The notes beneath the pieces were generated by a model, which searched no databases, was not told where the DNA came from, and was given only the letters and a program-made list of their open reading frames with translations. 64,000 bases of DNA from Fratercula arctica. Taxonomy: Eukaryota; Chordata; Aves; Charadriiformes; Alcidae. The stretch is from contig CANTUZ010000020.1 of the NCBI GenBank assembly GCA_947846985.1, forward strand, positions 6,483,459 through 6,547,458, given 5' to 3'. Within the stretch, counting starts at the first letter, position 1. Every line of letters begins with the position of its first letter. Of the stretch, positions 43,201 through 56,300 are shown piece after piece. Made by a program: the position numbers and the translations under genes.

Positions 43201-46200
43201 CATGCTGTTAATCAGACACAAAGAACATAATTAAACTAATTTTATGAGCTTTATTCACTGTCAGAAATAAACCGGCCCAAAAGGTGTGGTTCAAGGTAGA
43301 AGCACAGGGCTGGGAACCGGGAATACCTGACGGCTTCTGCTGCTTGTAACACCGGGGCTCGGTGGCTGCTCTCTGCCGTAGTCTCTCCATTCATAGCAGT
43401 ATTTTGTAGGAAGAAATACTACTTCGGAACTTTTCTCTGAAGTGTGAAAGTGTAGTGGCAAGCACGACTTGTCCCCCAGTGCCAATTGCAGCAGGGGTCA
43501 GAGACAAGTCACCCCGGCAGCGTGCAGAAGGGTGCTGTGGGTGCTGGTGGTGTTCATCCACAGCTGTGTCACCTCCCTCACACTGCCCTTGGCCACTGGC
43601 AGTGGAATGTGGAGGGGAAAGACCTCCTTGGGAAGCCCCTGCGTGTCCCAGTTCCATCACGGTGTCCGAGCGGCGAGGCGTTCCCCTCTGCTCGCCCCAG
43701 TCCCGCCAGCGGGCAGCTCGGGGTCAGGGACGCCTCCACTGTGCCTCTCCGCTGTGTAAGTGACAGGGACCTGTTGTCGTGATAGGGCTGAGTGAAGAAC
43801 CTGTAATTAGCTCTGCGCTTTGATGGCAACTGCCCTGCCCGCAGAGCGGTCGGCAGGCGAGGGAGGGCAGAAGCTCTCCCTCCGGTGGCTGTGGCTGGTG
43901 GTCAGACCCCGCTGCTGCCGCCCCGCTCGATTCCAGGTGCGGAGGGATGTGCTGAGGTCAGGTCCTGCCCGCGCGTACGAGCTGGTTCCTGTCACTTCTG
44001 CGGACACCTGCTCCCGCTCTCCCGCGGGCTGGGGCCTCGTGGCAGTGTAAAGAGAAATCCTGAAGCATTTTCCTTCCCTAAACTTAATCTGAGTGGGGAG
44101 TGAACTGAGTGCTTGTGCTAACTTTTGACCCTCCTGAGGTAAATTTAAGTTAGCTACAATTAGAAATAAGCCTTTTGGAATAGACTTGACATCTGTGTTC
44201 TCTAAACTCCAGCCTCTGGAGCTCTGGGAAGGGTCTCTGCACCTTGCAGGCATCTGCCAGTGCCTGCCCGGGGGACCCGCTCACCTGGGACCTTTCTCCT
44301 CCTGTCTTCAACTCAGCTCCAAAACACCCAGATACTCCTCAGAATCTGGTGGGTTTTGCCCATCCCTGGGAGCTGATACAGCAAATTCTTCACAGCACTT
44401 CTTAAAATTAGATGGTGTCCAGTGTTGTTTTTCCTGCTGCCTTGAACACGGTGCTGCTGCTAACAGTCTTCTCTTCCCCTCAGGTGATGTGATTGAAGTG
44501 TACTATGGCGACAATCGCTTTGGGACAATGACTGACTCTGGCACAGCAACGCTTAAACCTCGTCCAAGAGTCCGGCCGCTGCTGACTTTCTTACCCCTTG
44601 TGAGTATCCGGCTCGCCGCTGGGATTCATTATGGCAGCGCGTGTAACTGGTGCCCAAAACCAGCTGGGCTGGCTGCTGCTCTCATCCTCTACCTCAGGGA
44701 AGAAATTAAATGAAAAGTAAAACCACTCTGTAATGATGCTGGATACAAGGGATTAAGAGGTGATCTGAGTTCAAGGCTTGTGTTGGACATAGGCAAGATA
44801 TCAGGCGGGAGACATAAGCATCATCAGGCTTGTATTTTCAATTAAAAAAAAATTGCTGAGCGTGTAGATGGTAGATCTGGCTTGCACTGCATTTTATCTA
44901 ACCGCTACTGGCAGTATCTCTCCCCGGATCAGGCGTGTTGCTGGAGAGAGCAATAGCAAAGCTGTGCCCTGTGTACAGCAGGGGGAGGAGGCGGCAATGC
45001 AGCAGGTGTCTGCGCGGAGCCTGATTTTTCCAACCTCTGTATGAGGGAAGCCTTTCCCTGCAGAGCTGCCCGTGCTCCGGCTGGATGCAGGGACTGAAGT
45101 AGCAAGTGCCAACTCTGCTGGACTGAGAGGTGGCTTTAACCCAGCTGGGACTCCAGAAGCCACACGTGCTCATTGCTCCGCTGCCGTGTGTGCTGAGCAA
45201 GCTTCCCTCCTCCATGTAGCGCACCTTTGCAAAGGTCTTATCCCCTAAAGAGTAGAGCTGGGCGCGCGATTGCTCAGAGATACTCTGGAGATGGCAATAG
45301 CTAAATCTGAAGTGATGCACGCAGGTCACTGAACATCAGTGAAGACAGTAAAACACTTAAAAGCCTTTGGTCTTGACAAGAAAATCCTCTCTGAGAGCAG
45401 GGGATGTTTTTCCTCATACATCCTTATCCTTTAGAGCGGCCATCACCTACAGCAGAAAGTGGGGTGGTCTGCTGTCACCTGGGTGCAATTAGGAGTCAAT
45501 GAGGTTGTGCAGGTGTCACTTGGAGGACAACTGGGTGGGAGAGGGAGTTTATATATCTATTGGAGAGCATCATTAGGAAGTTATGGGGTTTCACGGGTTC
45601 TACAAAGGAGTTGTGCCCTCTGTGATGCCTTTCAAATGATGACAGCAGGTGAAAAATCTCACCTGGGCTCCCAGTTGAGTAACTGTAGGACTGGTACCTG
45701 AGAAACTCCTCTGGTAGCGCAGGCTTGGCTGCACAACCACAGCTGGCACCCCATATTACCAGGTTTTAAAACTGGCCTTTTGCATATTTTTTTGAGCATA
45801 TTTTTTTGTTTTACTCGTGGAAGTGTATGTGGAAGAGGAATACACATTCCAGATGTCCTTGGGATAAATACTAAGGGCTGTCACCCTAGCTATGGGGCTT
45901 TCCTGCTGCCCGCAGAAGCATGGCTGGCCCTGGGGCTTTTTCCCCTCAGTTGCCCTTGTGAGGGTCCCTCTCACTGTGATGCTCTTCCAATAGTAACAGG
46001 TCTAGCTGGACAAATAAGTAGGAATAAGCAACATTTTTTAAGGACCAGTCTGTGTTGTGTATTTGCATTATTTTTATGAGGCTTGATTATGATTTGATTT
46101 GGCACAGGCGCTTCTGCTGCCACATACATATTTGCACTGGGCTGTTCTGCAGCTCCTGCCTTAACCCTTTCCTTCCACCCACCCGCTCCCGGGCGCGGGG

Positions 46201-49200
46201 GGAGGCTGAGGAGCAGCTGCCTGCATGGCTGTGAGTCAGGAGGATGCACACACCCTGCCCGCCAGCTCTCCCCACATGGAGCACATCCTGCCCCCCAAAC
46301 CGCCTGGTCCTCGGCCACCCCAAGGCATTGCAGGAGAGGGGGCTTCGTCCCCTGCCCCTTGGGTACCGCCACCTCCCCCTGCCCCTCAGGTACCAGGTGC
46401 TGCCACCTCCCCCTGCCCGCACAGCTTCCCAAGTCCAGACGGAGCTTTGGCATCCTGGGGGAATAAATTCCTGTAGTTAACCACCAAACTTCCCTGGCTC
46501 TTTTTCAAAACGAGGAGTCTGGGGGTAGTGCTTCAAATTCGGAGAAATCCTTGGCTTCCCTGAGATTCCAAGGTGCTAAAGTGGATGTGTTTTTTGTAAG
46601 GGGCAGCCTCAAACCTGGCTCATTTTCCTGCATGTGAGGAAAGGCAGAGAGAATTGGGTTTGTTCAGCCCTGAGAAAAGAAGGCTCAGGGGAGACGGTCA
46701 CCACGTTCCAGTATTTGAAGGGTGGCTACAAAGAAGATGGAGACTCCCTTTTTTACCAGGAGCCACATGGAAAAGACAAGGGGTAATGGGTACAAATTAC
46801 TCCAGGGGAGATTCCGATTGGACACAAGAGGAAAATTTTTCACGATGAGAACCAATGGCCACTGGAACAATCTCCCCAGGGAAGTGGTGGATTCCCCAAC
46901 ACTGGGCACTGTTAAGATTCAGCTGGATGGGGCGCTGGGCCATCTTGTCTAGACCGTGCTTTTCCCAAGAAAGATTGGACCGGGTGATCCTTGAGGTCCC
47001 TTCCAACCTGGGATTTGATGATTCTGTGATTTAATGGGTGGGAAGCATGGGCTCCTGAGAGACCAGGACAGCAGGCTCCCCTTCCCTGGGGACAGAGGAT
47101 ATCTAACTCTGTTCCAGTGCTGAAAAGCGATTCCTGGTGGTTACAGTGAAAGCTCCCCTCAGCGGGATCCTCGGCACACATAAATCTGATGCAGGTACCA
47201 CAAACTGGAAATGCCGGTTCCTGGTGCACCACCCCGAGTGCAGCAGCCTGCTCTGAATCAGCTGGAGGTTTGCTGGACTGGTCCCACCCCGGCAAACACA
47301 GCAGAGGGGAACAATCTTTCTAGTCATCTCTGGAGACTGGCAGCGTACTGGAGATGCTTTCCATCTTAGAAGCCAGCTCATGACGTGAGGATGGGTGGTT
47401 TTTGAGAGAGGTGCTGAGCATTAGCAACCACAACAGAAATTTTTGGTGAGAAACAGGCTTGCCCAGTTCTTAGGACCTGTTGAAGTGACACGTCCAAAAT
47501 TACTGCTCGTTTATGAGATGTGGACTCTGTTTCCTCCAGCTTTGCATAGATCTCTTCCGACTGCCATTCCCTTTCTACTCCTGTCCAAACATGTGATGCG
47601 TATGTTGCTTTTAATTCAATGCCCAGACATCTCTGTTTCCCTGTAAATGAGCAGGTATCCTCAGTGTGCTCTGGAGACTGGCAGCAATGAATTTCCATAG
47701 CAAATGGGAACTGCTGGTTTGGTTTTTTTTTTCTTCATGGCTTTTTGGTATCTCACTGCTCTGGACAATTTCATTATTGGCTCTTGAAGTGCCTGTGTTA
47801 GCCTTTGTCTTCCCTCTGGCTTTCAGCTGAAGTTGAGGAACTTTCCTTTGCATTGTACAGTATCTTTGGGACCAGGAAAGAGGTCTTAGATGAGGCTATA
47901 AGGCTCACCTAGTTTGATGTTCTGCCACTAACAGATCTGTCCTAATGCCTTAGCAGGCCTTGGCTTCTCCCTCAGCACCAAGTTCTCTGATCAGTTGTGC
48001 AATCCCAGGGGCATGAATTCCCACTCACTCTCTCCTGGCTCACCAGAAACCGGCTCATTCCCTTGTGGTTATAGAGGATCTTTGGTCATCTGAAGGCTGG
48101 TGGACTTTGCAAGCAGTGATTTTGTCAGAAGCTGGGGGATTCCAGGGCTCTTCTGATGGAGCCCAGGCTGCTGCGGTTGAAGTCGGCTCAGCACCAGCAG
48201 CTTCTGTGTTGCTGAGCTCCTGCACCCAGGGTGGTGTGTCATCTTAATGTGCTGTCTGAGCCCTGGATGGGGCTGGCTGGATAAACCCAGCTTGACCTTT
48301 GATCAAGGAGACTTTGGAATCCTACAGCAATCTCTTGTAAAAATCGTGATAATGCCAGTGAAAGGCAAAGGGCAATCATTCTTCATTCTTCATTCAATCA
48401 TTATCGAGGCTTTTGTATGCAGAAAAGCATGGCACTGAGCGGTGCAGGCTGATGGTAGGATAAGGTTTGCTTTGCACAAGAGGCTGTTAACAGCTAATGC
48501 AAACAGCTGCTGGGGTGAGCAGGAGTGCAACGGGGTGGACCCTGGAGCCTGGGAATGGGGCGGTATGTCCCTGGCCACTGCCCGTGGGGTCTGCAAGCTC
48601 CTGCCGCTTGTGGAGTGTTATTTCCTTGCTATGGGTCTCTCCCAACGCTGGTATGTGAGCGCCCAGTCCGCTGCCTCGGTCGCTTACGTCTGTGCTGACA
48701 GCTTGATTCAGCATCAGTTTGTGTTTCGGACGTGGGTGCGTTAATGTACATTTCATGAGCAATTCCAGTCCCTCTGCAGAGCAATCTCAGCAGTGAGTCA
48801 CTGGAGGGAAGGAGAGTCTTTCTGCTTCTGGCAGGTGCTGGAGGCAGCCCTGGTCAGCGCTGCAGGTGAGTCAGCGTGCCACGAATATCTCACCATGGGT
48901 GCTGTAATTATCCCAAGCGCCCTAGCCGTAAGCATCCTCGCAAATGTGTAGGCTGCTAAATTGCATGGTCCTGTACCATCTAAATGCACTGCTGAGTTTT
49001 CAGCATGAATGCAAAGGGAGTAATTGAGAGTGAAACACAAACCACACAAGTAGCAGTTTTCCCCAGAGTGTTCAGATATGCTGGTGCCAGTTTCCCAAAA
49101 AGCTGGAAGTCTGTCTGCGATTTCGGTGGGGTGTGTACGTGACTGCGGCGTGGGCTGGCGGTGCTTGCTGGAGAGCAATACCCGCAAAACCCGTGGGAGC

Positions 49201-52200
49201 TATTAAATTTGCTTGGTAGGTGAATGGTGAGAAACTCATGCTGCTGACCTTGGTCTGGGGAGCCCTGAGCATGGGTGCGACAGAGCCGTGCTCCTCTCCA
49301 GCCCCTCTGCCCCTCACTAGCACAGGGGAATTGTGTCCGTAGCTCGAGCAACCTTGATCAGAAGTGAAGACTCGTCCCCTTAAACCCTGTCAACAGCAGC
49401 TACCGCAGGGACCTCTGTGTCTTGGAAATGACCGTGGATCCCATCAGGCTCCTGTTTGTGTAGACAAATTATGAGCTATACAGGCTAGGGCCTGCCTGTC
49501 CGCGCTTTGCTCTGATACCCTGGGTGTAAAACTAACAGCTCCGTTTTCTCAACTATTGCAGAATGCCCAAGAATCCCACGGGGTGGCTGTGCCAACACCG
49601 TCGGTACCAGAAGACTTTGAGGAAAAAGCAGCTCTTGGTGAGGAATCCTCTCTGCTGAGTCCGGGACGGTGCTGAGTGCTCAGCAGTACCGTGCCCTCGG
49701 GGGAGGAAGCATGCATATACTGAGCTCTGGAGCAGACAGTCTGATCATGAGATTTTCATGCTAAAATAGTCTACTATTAATTATTTTTTGAAGTCATTGA
49801 ATTAATTTCTATGGGGTGAGGCGTAGTGGCTGTTACAGTTCAGCCAGCTTTAGACAGCTGCTGAGCAAAATGAACTGGCTTCCTAGGAGGATGGCTGGCC
49901 AGAGGCGGTGCTGGCCGCCGCAGTGCTGACGGAGAAGATGCTCACACTACTGTGCTCTCACTCTTCCTTGCAGGCTCTGGCTCCCAGATCAATGGGAACT
50001 ACCGAATGTACAGCTCGGTGGGGGACCTGCGCCCACAGGCTCTTGAGGGGGATGATCTGGATGAAGACATCCCTCCACCACCATCGGTACCCCCACCACC
50101 CCCTCCAACGGCACCAGCACCTGCGCCACCGCCTCCAGCCTCACCTGTCCCTCCACCACCCAATACGCTGCCTCCACCACTGCCACCACCTGAGATAGTG
50201 CCACCACCTCCTGCCATGGCACCTCCGCCACCTCCGGCCTCTGCCCTGTCCTCCCCCAGCACACCGGCTCCTCCAGATTTCATCCCACCAGCCCCACCGG
50301 CTGCCCCGCAGCTCAGCCAGGCCCCAGCACCCTTCACCACCAGCATCTCCAAGTGGAAGTCCGAGACGGTGCTGAACACGCGGCAGGCAGATGCTGAGGG
50401 GCCGCTCTGTCCCGCCGAGGCTGGGGTGCCGGCTGCCCCTGGCCCAAAGGAGAGTCTGCAGCCCAAGCACTGTCCCGAGCCCCACCTCACCTTCCCCAGG
50501 TCCTTCAAGGTGCCCCCCCCAGCCCCAGCCCGGTCTTCCTCCATCCCCATTCAGGAGAGCCAGCCCGCCCGGCAGGAGCCCTTCCAGAAGCAGCCTCATG
50601 CCCGGCCTCCCCTCCCGCCCTGCTTCACCATAAGACCCGCGGCCAAGGCTCATGCCGGAGGAGAAGCTGAGCAGAGAAATTCCCCACTCAGACAGGCCAT
50701 TGCGAAGCCAGCGGTGCCAACACCCCTGCCATTGAGCCCCAAGCCCAGTCCAGGGCTCAGCCAAGGGATGAATCCTGCTAGTTGCCGGTCCCCGCTGCCA
50801 GGCTCCGAGATGGAGAAAGTTCCCCAGCCAAAAACAGATGAGAGAGAGATTCGGATTTTGGAGAAGAATCTCTCTGCGAATGACCTGGACCTCCCCCCTC
50901 CAGACTACCCCACCTGCGAGGACGACTGGAGGGACACAAGTAACCTGAGCAGGCTACGGCATGAGCTCTCGGCCCTCCTGCGCTCTCCACGGAGGGAGGA
51001 GAGGCCGACGGAGAAGCCGGCGGCTCCCCAGCCTATGGACGGCAGTACTGACTGCCCTGGCAGCAATGAGCCCAGCCTCAATGGGCCCAAACTGGCTGGA
51101 CCTGCTGGGAAGGACGCACGGGTACCCACAGGAGGGGGGAGCGAGAAGAAAGAAGTGCCCAGCAGCCCCTCCAGTGCCAAGGGGGGCTCTCCCAGCACAG
51201 CGCTCCCCGCTCCGGAGAGCAACCCTGCCACGCAGACCTGCAGCGTGATGAAAATCAGGAACGAGCTGGAGGCTGTGCTGTCCCTGAAGAAAGATGGGAA
51301 ACCTGCCCTGGGGCTCGGCAGCCAGAAGCAGGGCACCGAGGATGGCGGCAGCCCCCCACACCTGAGGAAGAGCCCCCCTGACCTGAGGAAGAGCCCCCCT
51401 GACCCAGGTGACTCGGTGCTGCCAAAACCAGCCCCAAGCCCAGTCCCAGCACCAGCAGCTGCAGTGGAGAAGGATGAGACAGGGCACAAGGACCATCCTG
51501 CTCCTGCTGCTAATAAGGCCATGGAGAACTTGACCCCTGCTCCTGGGTCCCTTGACAGCAGCACAAGCCCCCCAGAGCCACCCCAGGGACCGGCAGAGGA
51601 GCCCCCTGCTCCCACCTATCCCTCGCCCCCCACTTCTCCTGCACAGAGCCCAGCACCGCAGCCCAGTGCGGCCATCTTCCAGTACAAAGTGCACCGGGCT
51701 GGGGCCAGCTCAACCGAAACACCTTGTGCCTCGGGCTCAGCTGAACCGCCTTGTCCCACCAGCACAGCCAGAAGCCCGCCGGCCGCCTCGGCAGCGGGGC
51801 AAGAGGAGGTGCTGATCCACCCAGTGACAGGTGAGCGGGTGGAGCGGGGCTCCCCCATGGCCCTGCTCCTGGCCGCCCGACAGCGTGCCCAGCGGGGCCG
51901 GCAGGGTGGCGAGGTGGGAGCTGCGCAGCGGATGAAGCCGCCCCTGAAACTCAGCAGTGCCTCGTCGGACACCACCTCCACCAGCTTCTACCGTCACGAG
52001 TCGAAGCCCTACTCCTTCACCGTGGTGCCTCGGCCTGCCATGGCAAGTACAGCAGGGTCAGGATGGAGCAAACCTCCATCCTTCTCCAGCTCCTCGGAGC
52101 AAGGCCGGGACATGCGGGTGGTGGCCAAGGCGCAGCCCCTGAGCCTCCCTGGCCACCAGCGGGCCACTGCCTCCAGCCTGCTGCGGGGCCTCCTCGAGTC

Positions 52201-53302
52201 CGGGCAGCCGAACCGGCCTGGCCCAGCCTGCCATGGTGTGCCCAGGGAGGAGGAGGAGAATGGGGAGACAGCACTGGACTTCGGGATCATCCCCCCACCC
52301 CCTGAATTCAGCAATGAGACGGATGAGGCCGAGGGGCCCCTCGTGAGTCAGGAGGAGAACCGCAAGTGCCCCAGCTTCCCCGACTGCAGCCGGGGCTCGG
52401 AGGCACCGCGGTACTTCAGGTGGCCTGGCTATGGCCGTGGCTATGGGGGCAGTCGTGAGCCGCCGGCCCCGCTGCCCTCAGAGAAGAGCAGGAGGAATGG
52501 CGACTTCACGCACCAGTACCCAGACTACAGCAGCTCTGCTGGTTACTTTGGCCGCTGCCCGAACCCCCGGCCGCTGATCAAGAAGCGCCTGTACGTCTCT
52601 GAGCCTGACAGCTCCTACCCCCGGGCAGCCACAGCCCCCCGGGCCACGGGCACCCTCTCCTACAGCGCCGGAGGATACAGCTCCCCAGCTGGGGAGGGGG
52701 TCCGCCGCCTGGGGTCTGCCCAGAGGAACGGCCCCACGAGCACACAGGGCAGGCGGACATCCATGGACGGCGCTGGGAAAGTCGTGCTGTACGGCAGTGC
52801 CGGGGCTGACACCAAGTACAAGGGGCAGAACGGGGATTTCTCGCCCGTCAGTGCAGTGGCAGCCAGCAGGTATGTGTTCCCCTGAGCTGACCCCTTCCCT
52901 GGCCTCTGTGTCCCTTGGATTTGAAGGAGGGGAGGGCTGGGCCCTGGGCTGGCCCCAGAGCAGCACAGACCCTGAGAGAAATCCCATCACCGGGGTCCAG
53001 GGCTGTGGCTGTCCCATGGTTCCTCCCCAGTCCCGGCCATAACCCATCGCCTGCTCCTTGCCATGTTCCTGAATGGAGGCATGAGGTGATGTGAAATTCG
53101 GCCTGCTCCAATAGGAGACAAAAAAGATAACATTGCAATTATGAATAAAACCTGTTTTCTCAGCTTTCAGTGACTTTCCCTCTGTTTTCCCTCCAGACCT
53201 GCCCATGGCAGCCCACAGTACGGCGGACCCACCAACACCTTCACAGTCAGGCCTGGGGCACGGCAGCCCATCTCCTACGCCTACCAGAGTGGCCACCGAT
53301 AG
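39790..53302 (+). CDS. C6orf132: C6orf132 homologue, large proline-rich protein, five coding exons
   Basis: Exons 39790-39937, 44484-44599, 49562-49637, 49974-52869 and 53197-53302 join in phase to 1113 residues (human about 1190). The N-terminus MKKHQHSVQGTFSRLFGKRH followed by ATNPPWIFTQE matches my memory of human C6orf132. Residues about 147-225 are a poly-proline tract of PPPPP blocks typical of profilin, EVH1 or SH3 ligands. A long Ser/Pro/Ala-rich middle contains the tandem LRKSPPD repeat and a motif VTGERVERGSPMALLLAARQ. Near the C-terminus are LDFGIIPPPPEFSNE and a Tyr/Gly-rich region, ending in TFTVRPGARQPISYAYQSGH then R and TAG. There is no membrane span or catalytic motif. The function is not established; actin-linked scaffolding is only a guess from the proline motifs. 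The position beside the GCAP block agrees with human 6p21. Confidence 0.93.
39938..44483 (+). other. C6orf132 intron 1
   Basis: A 4.5 kb intron. It contains a run of 17 G at 40374-40390, a (CA)n microsatellite at 42413-42434 and no recognised interspersed repeat or nested gene. Confidence 0.65.
44600..46620 (+). other. C6orf132 intron 2, left part
   Basis: Intronic sequence from the GTGAGT donor to the CR1 copy. No supported coding frame. The whole intron runs 44600-49561 and the part right of the CR1 (47034-49561) is likewise empty of recognisable genes. Confidence 0.6.
46636..47033 (+). mobile_element. CR1 LINE fragment, about 400 bp, plus orientation
   Basis: The plus strand reads GAGGAAAGGCAGAGAGAATT, TGTTCAGCCCTGAGAAAAGA, TTTTTCACGATGAGAACCAA and TGAGGTCCCTTCCAACCTGG, then ends in GATGATTCTGTGATTT. 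This is the order of the end of CR1 ORF2 and its 3' UTR with the octamer tail. It is 5'-truncated and diverged, and lies in C6orf132 intron 2. Confidence 0.94.
50085..50330 (+). repeat. Proline-codon simple repeat within C6orf132 exon 4
   Basis: The sequence is dominated by CCA/CCT/CCC/CCG codons, giving proline blocks of four to six residues separated by Ala, Thr, Val or Ser. Use of all four proline codons suggests selection for the peptide rather than simple slippage. Confidence 0.7.
51358..51402 (+). repeat. 21-bp coding tandem duplication in C6orf132
   Basis: Two nearly identical adjacent copies of CTGAGGAAGAGCCCCCCTGA encode LRKSPPD twice. The copies keep the frame and look recent because they hardly differ. 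Confidence 0.75.
53144..53149 (+). terminator. Intronic AATAAA in the last C6orf132 intron
   Basis: AATAAA lies 260 bases after an in-frame TGA (52883-52885) that would be reached if the intron at 52870 were retained. It could end an alternative transcript coding for a C-terminus of RYVFP. Confidence 0.35.
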
Positions 53303-56300
53303 GCTTGTCCGCAGGATGCTCTGTCACCTTCGTCTGGCTGGGAAAGGGAGAGGAAGCACCTGGGTGGGTTGTCTCCTCCGTGAGCACCAGGGACGGTCCC
53401 AACCCAGCCAGCAAACGCACTGCTTGAAACTACTGATGGAGAAGGCGGGGAGTGAACCTGGGACTTGGACTCTTCTCAAAAGACTGTCATGGAGAGTAGT
53501 TACCACAGAGGACCGGCTGCTGTCTTGTTATGTGAGCAAACACGGTTTCCCTTCTCCTATTTCACCCTCTGTATTATTTTCAAAATTGCAGCCTGATAGT
53601 TCTTCTAACAAAGTCCAAAAAAAAAAAAAAAGAGCATCCTTAGTTCTCTTTAAAGAGCATCACCACTGGAGAGATTGTTTTCAGTTTGGGTTTGTGGGGT
53701 TTTTTTTGTTTTGTTTTTAATTGGTTTAAAGCCAACATGCTTGGGAGTGGGGAGAAGCCAACTGGGAGATGTGCATAATGGAAGCAAGCCAGTGTATAGC
53801 TAAATGTAGGGGAATTAAAGTAAGAATGTGAGGCCAATGGGATAGAAACAGAGTTTAGGATGTCTACATCCTAACCTCTTCTGTCCCCACCTCCTTCAAC
53901 AGCCTTGAGCAAATCAATTACTCCAATGCCTTAAAAACAGCTGCCGGCTCTCCGTGCTGGTCCTGCTGAGCCAGGGGCAGCTTCGTCACGAAGGTCTGAG
54001 CCCCCTTCTCCAGGGAGCGACCACAAGGGAGCTCCGGGAGCATGGGCCCTTGCTTTTCTGCCCCTTTTAGTCACTGTAAATGTTTCTGTTGGTAATTCTT
54101 CCTCATGGAAGAAGGCTATGAGGCCTGGATGGACGGCTGTAAAGCACTTCGGAGCCTTAAGACTAAGCAGTCCTTCTTTTCCTGTGTCAGCTGGTGGGTG
54201 TCGTGACCCACCACAACATGGTGCTTTCCTCGAGGGGTCTCTTGCCACTTCATACCCGCATCAACCCCACCTCCAAAAGCTAAGCCATGTAGTTCTTATA
54301 AACTGTTACACTGAGACTTGGCTTTAGTTTGTCTGATTTGGGGTGCTGAGCAGTTAATTTTGGTGTGATTGTAGAGTATTTGATGCTCCTGGCGCGTGGA
54401 ATGTCTGACATGGTGAAGGGACCCAGCTCCCGCTGTTTCCACAGGCGCTTGCCTGGTGCTGGACGCGGGTGCAAGCCCTTCTCTGCCTCCTGCCAGTGCC
54501 CCTGAGGAGTGAGTGACGGCCGCGTGGTGGGGTGGGAGATAGGAGGGTATTCCATACTACAGAGCGAGCAGTACAGTCTCATTCCTGATAGCTGACCAAA
54601 GTTTTGAATAGCCAGCTTCCAGAAACTACAAATATATAATCTTCCTCATAGGTCAACTTGCTGAAAATCACTGTAAGATAAGTGTAAAAACTTGTAGAGA
54701 ATGTTTTCTAATTACTGACAAACTACAAGCACTTTGAGACATTAGTCTACTTTTATGGAAAGCACTTTCTATCTTCCGTACTATACAATATCATTAGTTC
54801 CACTCCAGCTTATCCTGCATTGCACGCGTGTGTGTATGGGTGCGTTTAAGCAGATTTTGCTCTACAATTCAACTCAAAATTCAGTGATAAATTTTCCTTC
54901 ATGGTGGAATTTTCAAAAGAGTTACCTTGATATTAATGTCATGTCTTTGACAGTCTACATTTTATGTTATTTCCAACTTTACCTAATAATTTAACAGCTG
55001 TTTCAAACACTGCAGCAGCTTCAAAGTACTCTGAACTTTACTTTGTTGTGAATAAAAGGAAAAGGCAAATATCCTAATTGGTCTAATAGCTAATTCAAAG
55101 GGCATTTTTATGCCAGTAAGTCACAGAGACTTGGAAGATTTCCATTCATGCTCACCCCAGCCAGTATTGAAATAACACGTGTTAAATACCTGGTTGTTGA
55201 TTTTTTTAAAAAAGTTGATAGAGAAAAGTGACTATGGAGTAACTATCTGGGTATTTAAGTGTGCCAGTGTCATGTAGAATACCCCCCCTCCTCCAGCTGC
55301 TTAAAACATGGAAGTTTCTCCATGTGAGGAGCATCTGGAGGATTCTTATTTAGCCACGGAAGTAAAGCCGTGACACTGAGTGGCTTCAGGGTCCTCTTTT
55401 AGTATTGGATGAAGTTTCACCAGTTTAACTTGAAACAAAACAAAGAAGCCTGTCTGATAATGTTGCAACCTAATCGATTTTTTCCTCCTGATGTTTTTTT
55501 TTTCCTTCAAAATATAAGTTATAACTGCAAATTAATTCTCAAATTAAAGGCTTGTTAGGAGACTTCAGCCTTCAAGACTGACTTTGCCCAGAAATGGGGG
55601 GGGTGCTCTGAAGAGTTCTCCTAAATTTGAGCATATCCCCAACACAAGTTTGTGTGGTTTGGGGTTTGTGGGGGGTTTTTTTAAGAGCTAAATGTGAAAC
55701 TCCAACAGTGGTACTTGCTTGAATTTCACATTTACTATTTCACCCAGACACGCAATTCCTATGTAGTTGTAATATGGCGTTAGTGTGGAGTGTTTTGTTT
55801 CTAGCAGACGTGTATTTGTTTATGTTAAATATTAGAAACATGATAATGTAAGTCAGTTTTATGAAATAGAGCCATTATTCATTCACAGAACACCCATTCT
55901 GGGAATGCACAGTGGGCTAAGCTGTAACTAAATCAGGTAAGACTCTGCTCACAGTTGTCAAACTGGTTAGCATGAATGTTTTAAGCAGTGGAACTATTCC
56001 GTTCTTTGGGCTATCCCCGCTTTTGAATGCATTAAGCAAAATTCTAGTATTTCGGTAACAACTAGCCATTTATGCTGGGGCCACTGGGAACTGTTTGTGT
56101 TACAAAGAACCCACTGTCAGAGCTGTTGGCGGCCAAAGCGCTTGGGGAGAGTTAAATCCGCGGTGAAGAGGGAGGACCACTGGGCTGCCGGGATGGGGAA
56201 TTGCTCCCTCTTCCTCGGTCAGGTCAGCGTCAGGACAGCACGCAGATAAACTGGGCTCCAATTCCTCTTTCTGCTCCTTTTCCCAGCTCTGTTCCACTAT

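Noticed and set aside
49989..52314. Antisense and shifted frames of 180-246 codons over C6orf132 exon 4
   Set aside because: They mirror the GC-rich proline codons of the real exon and have Gly/Ser/Arg low-complexity composition.
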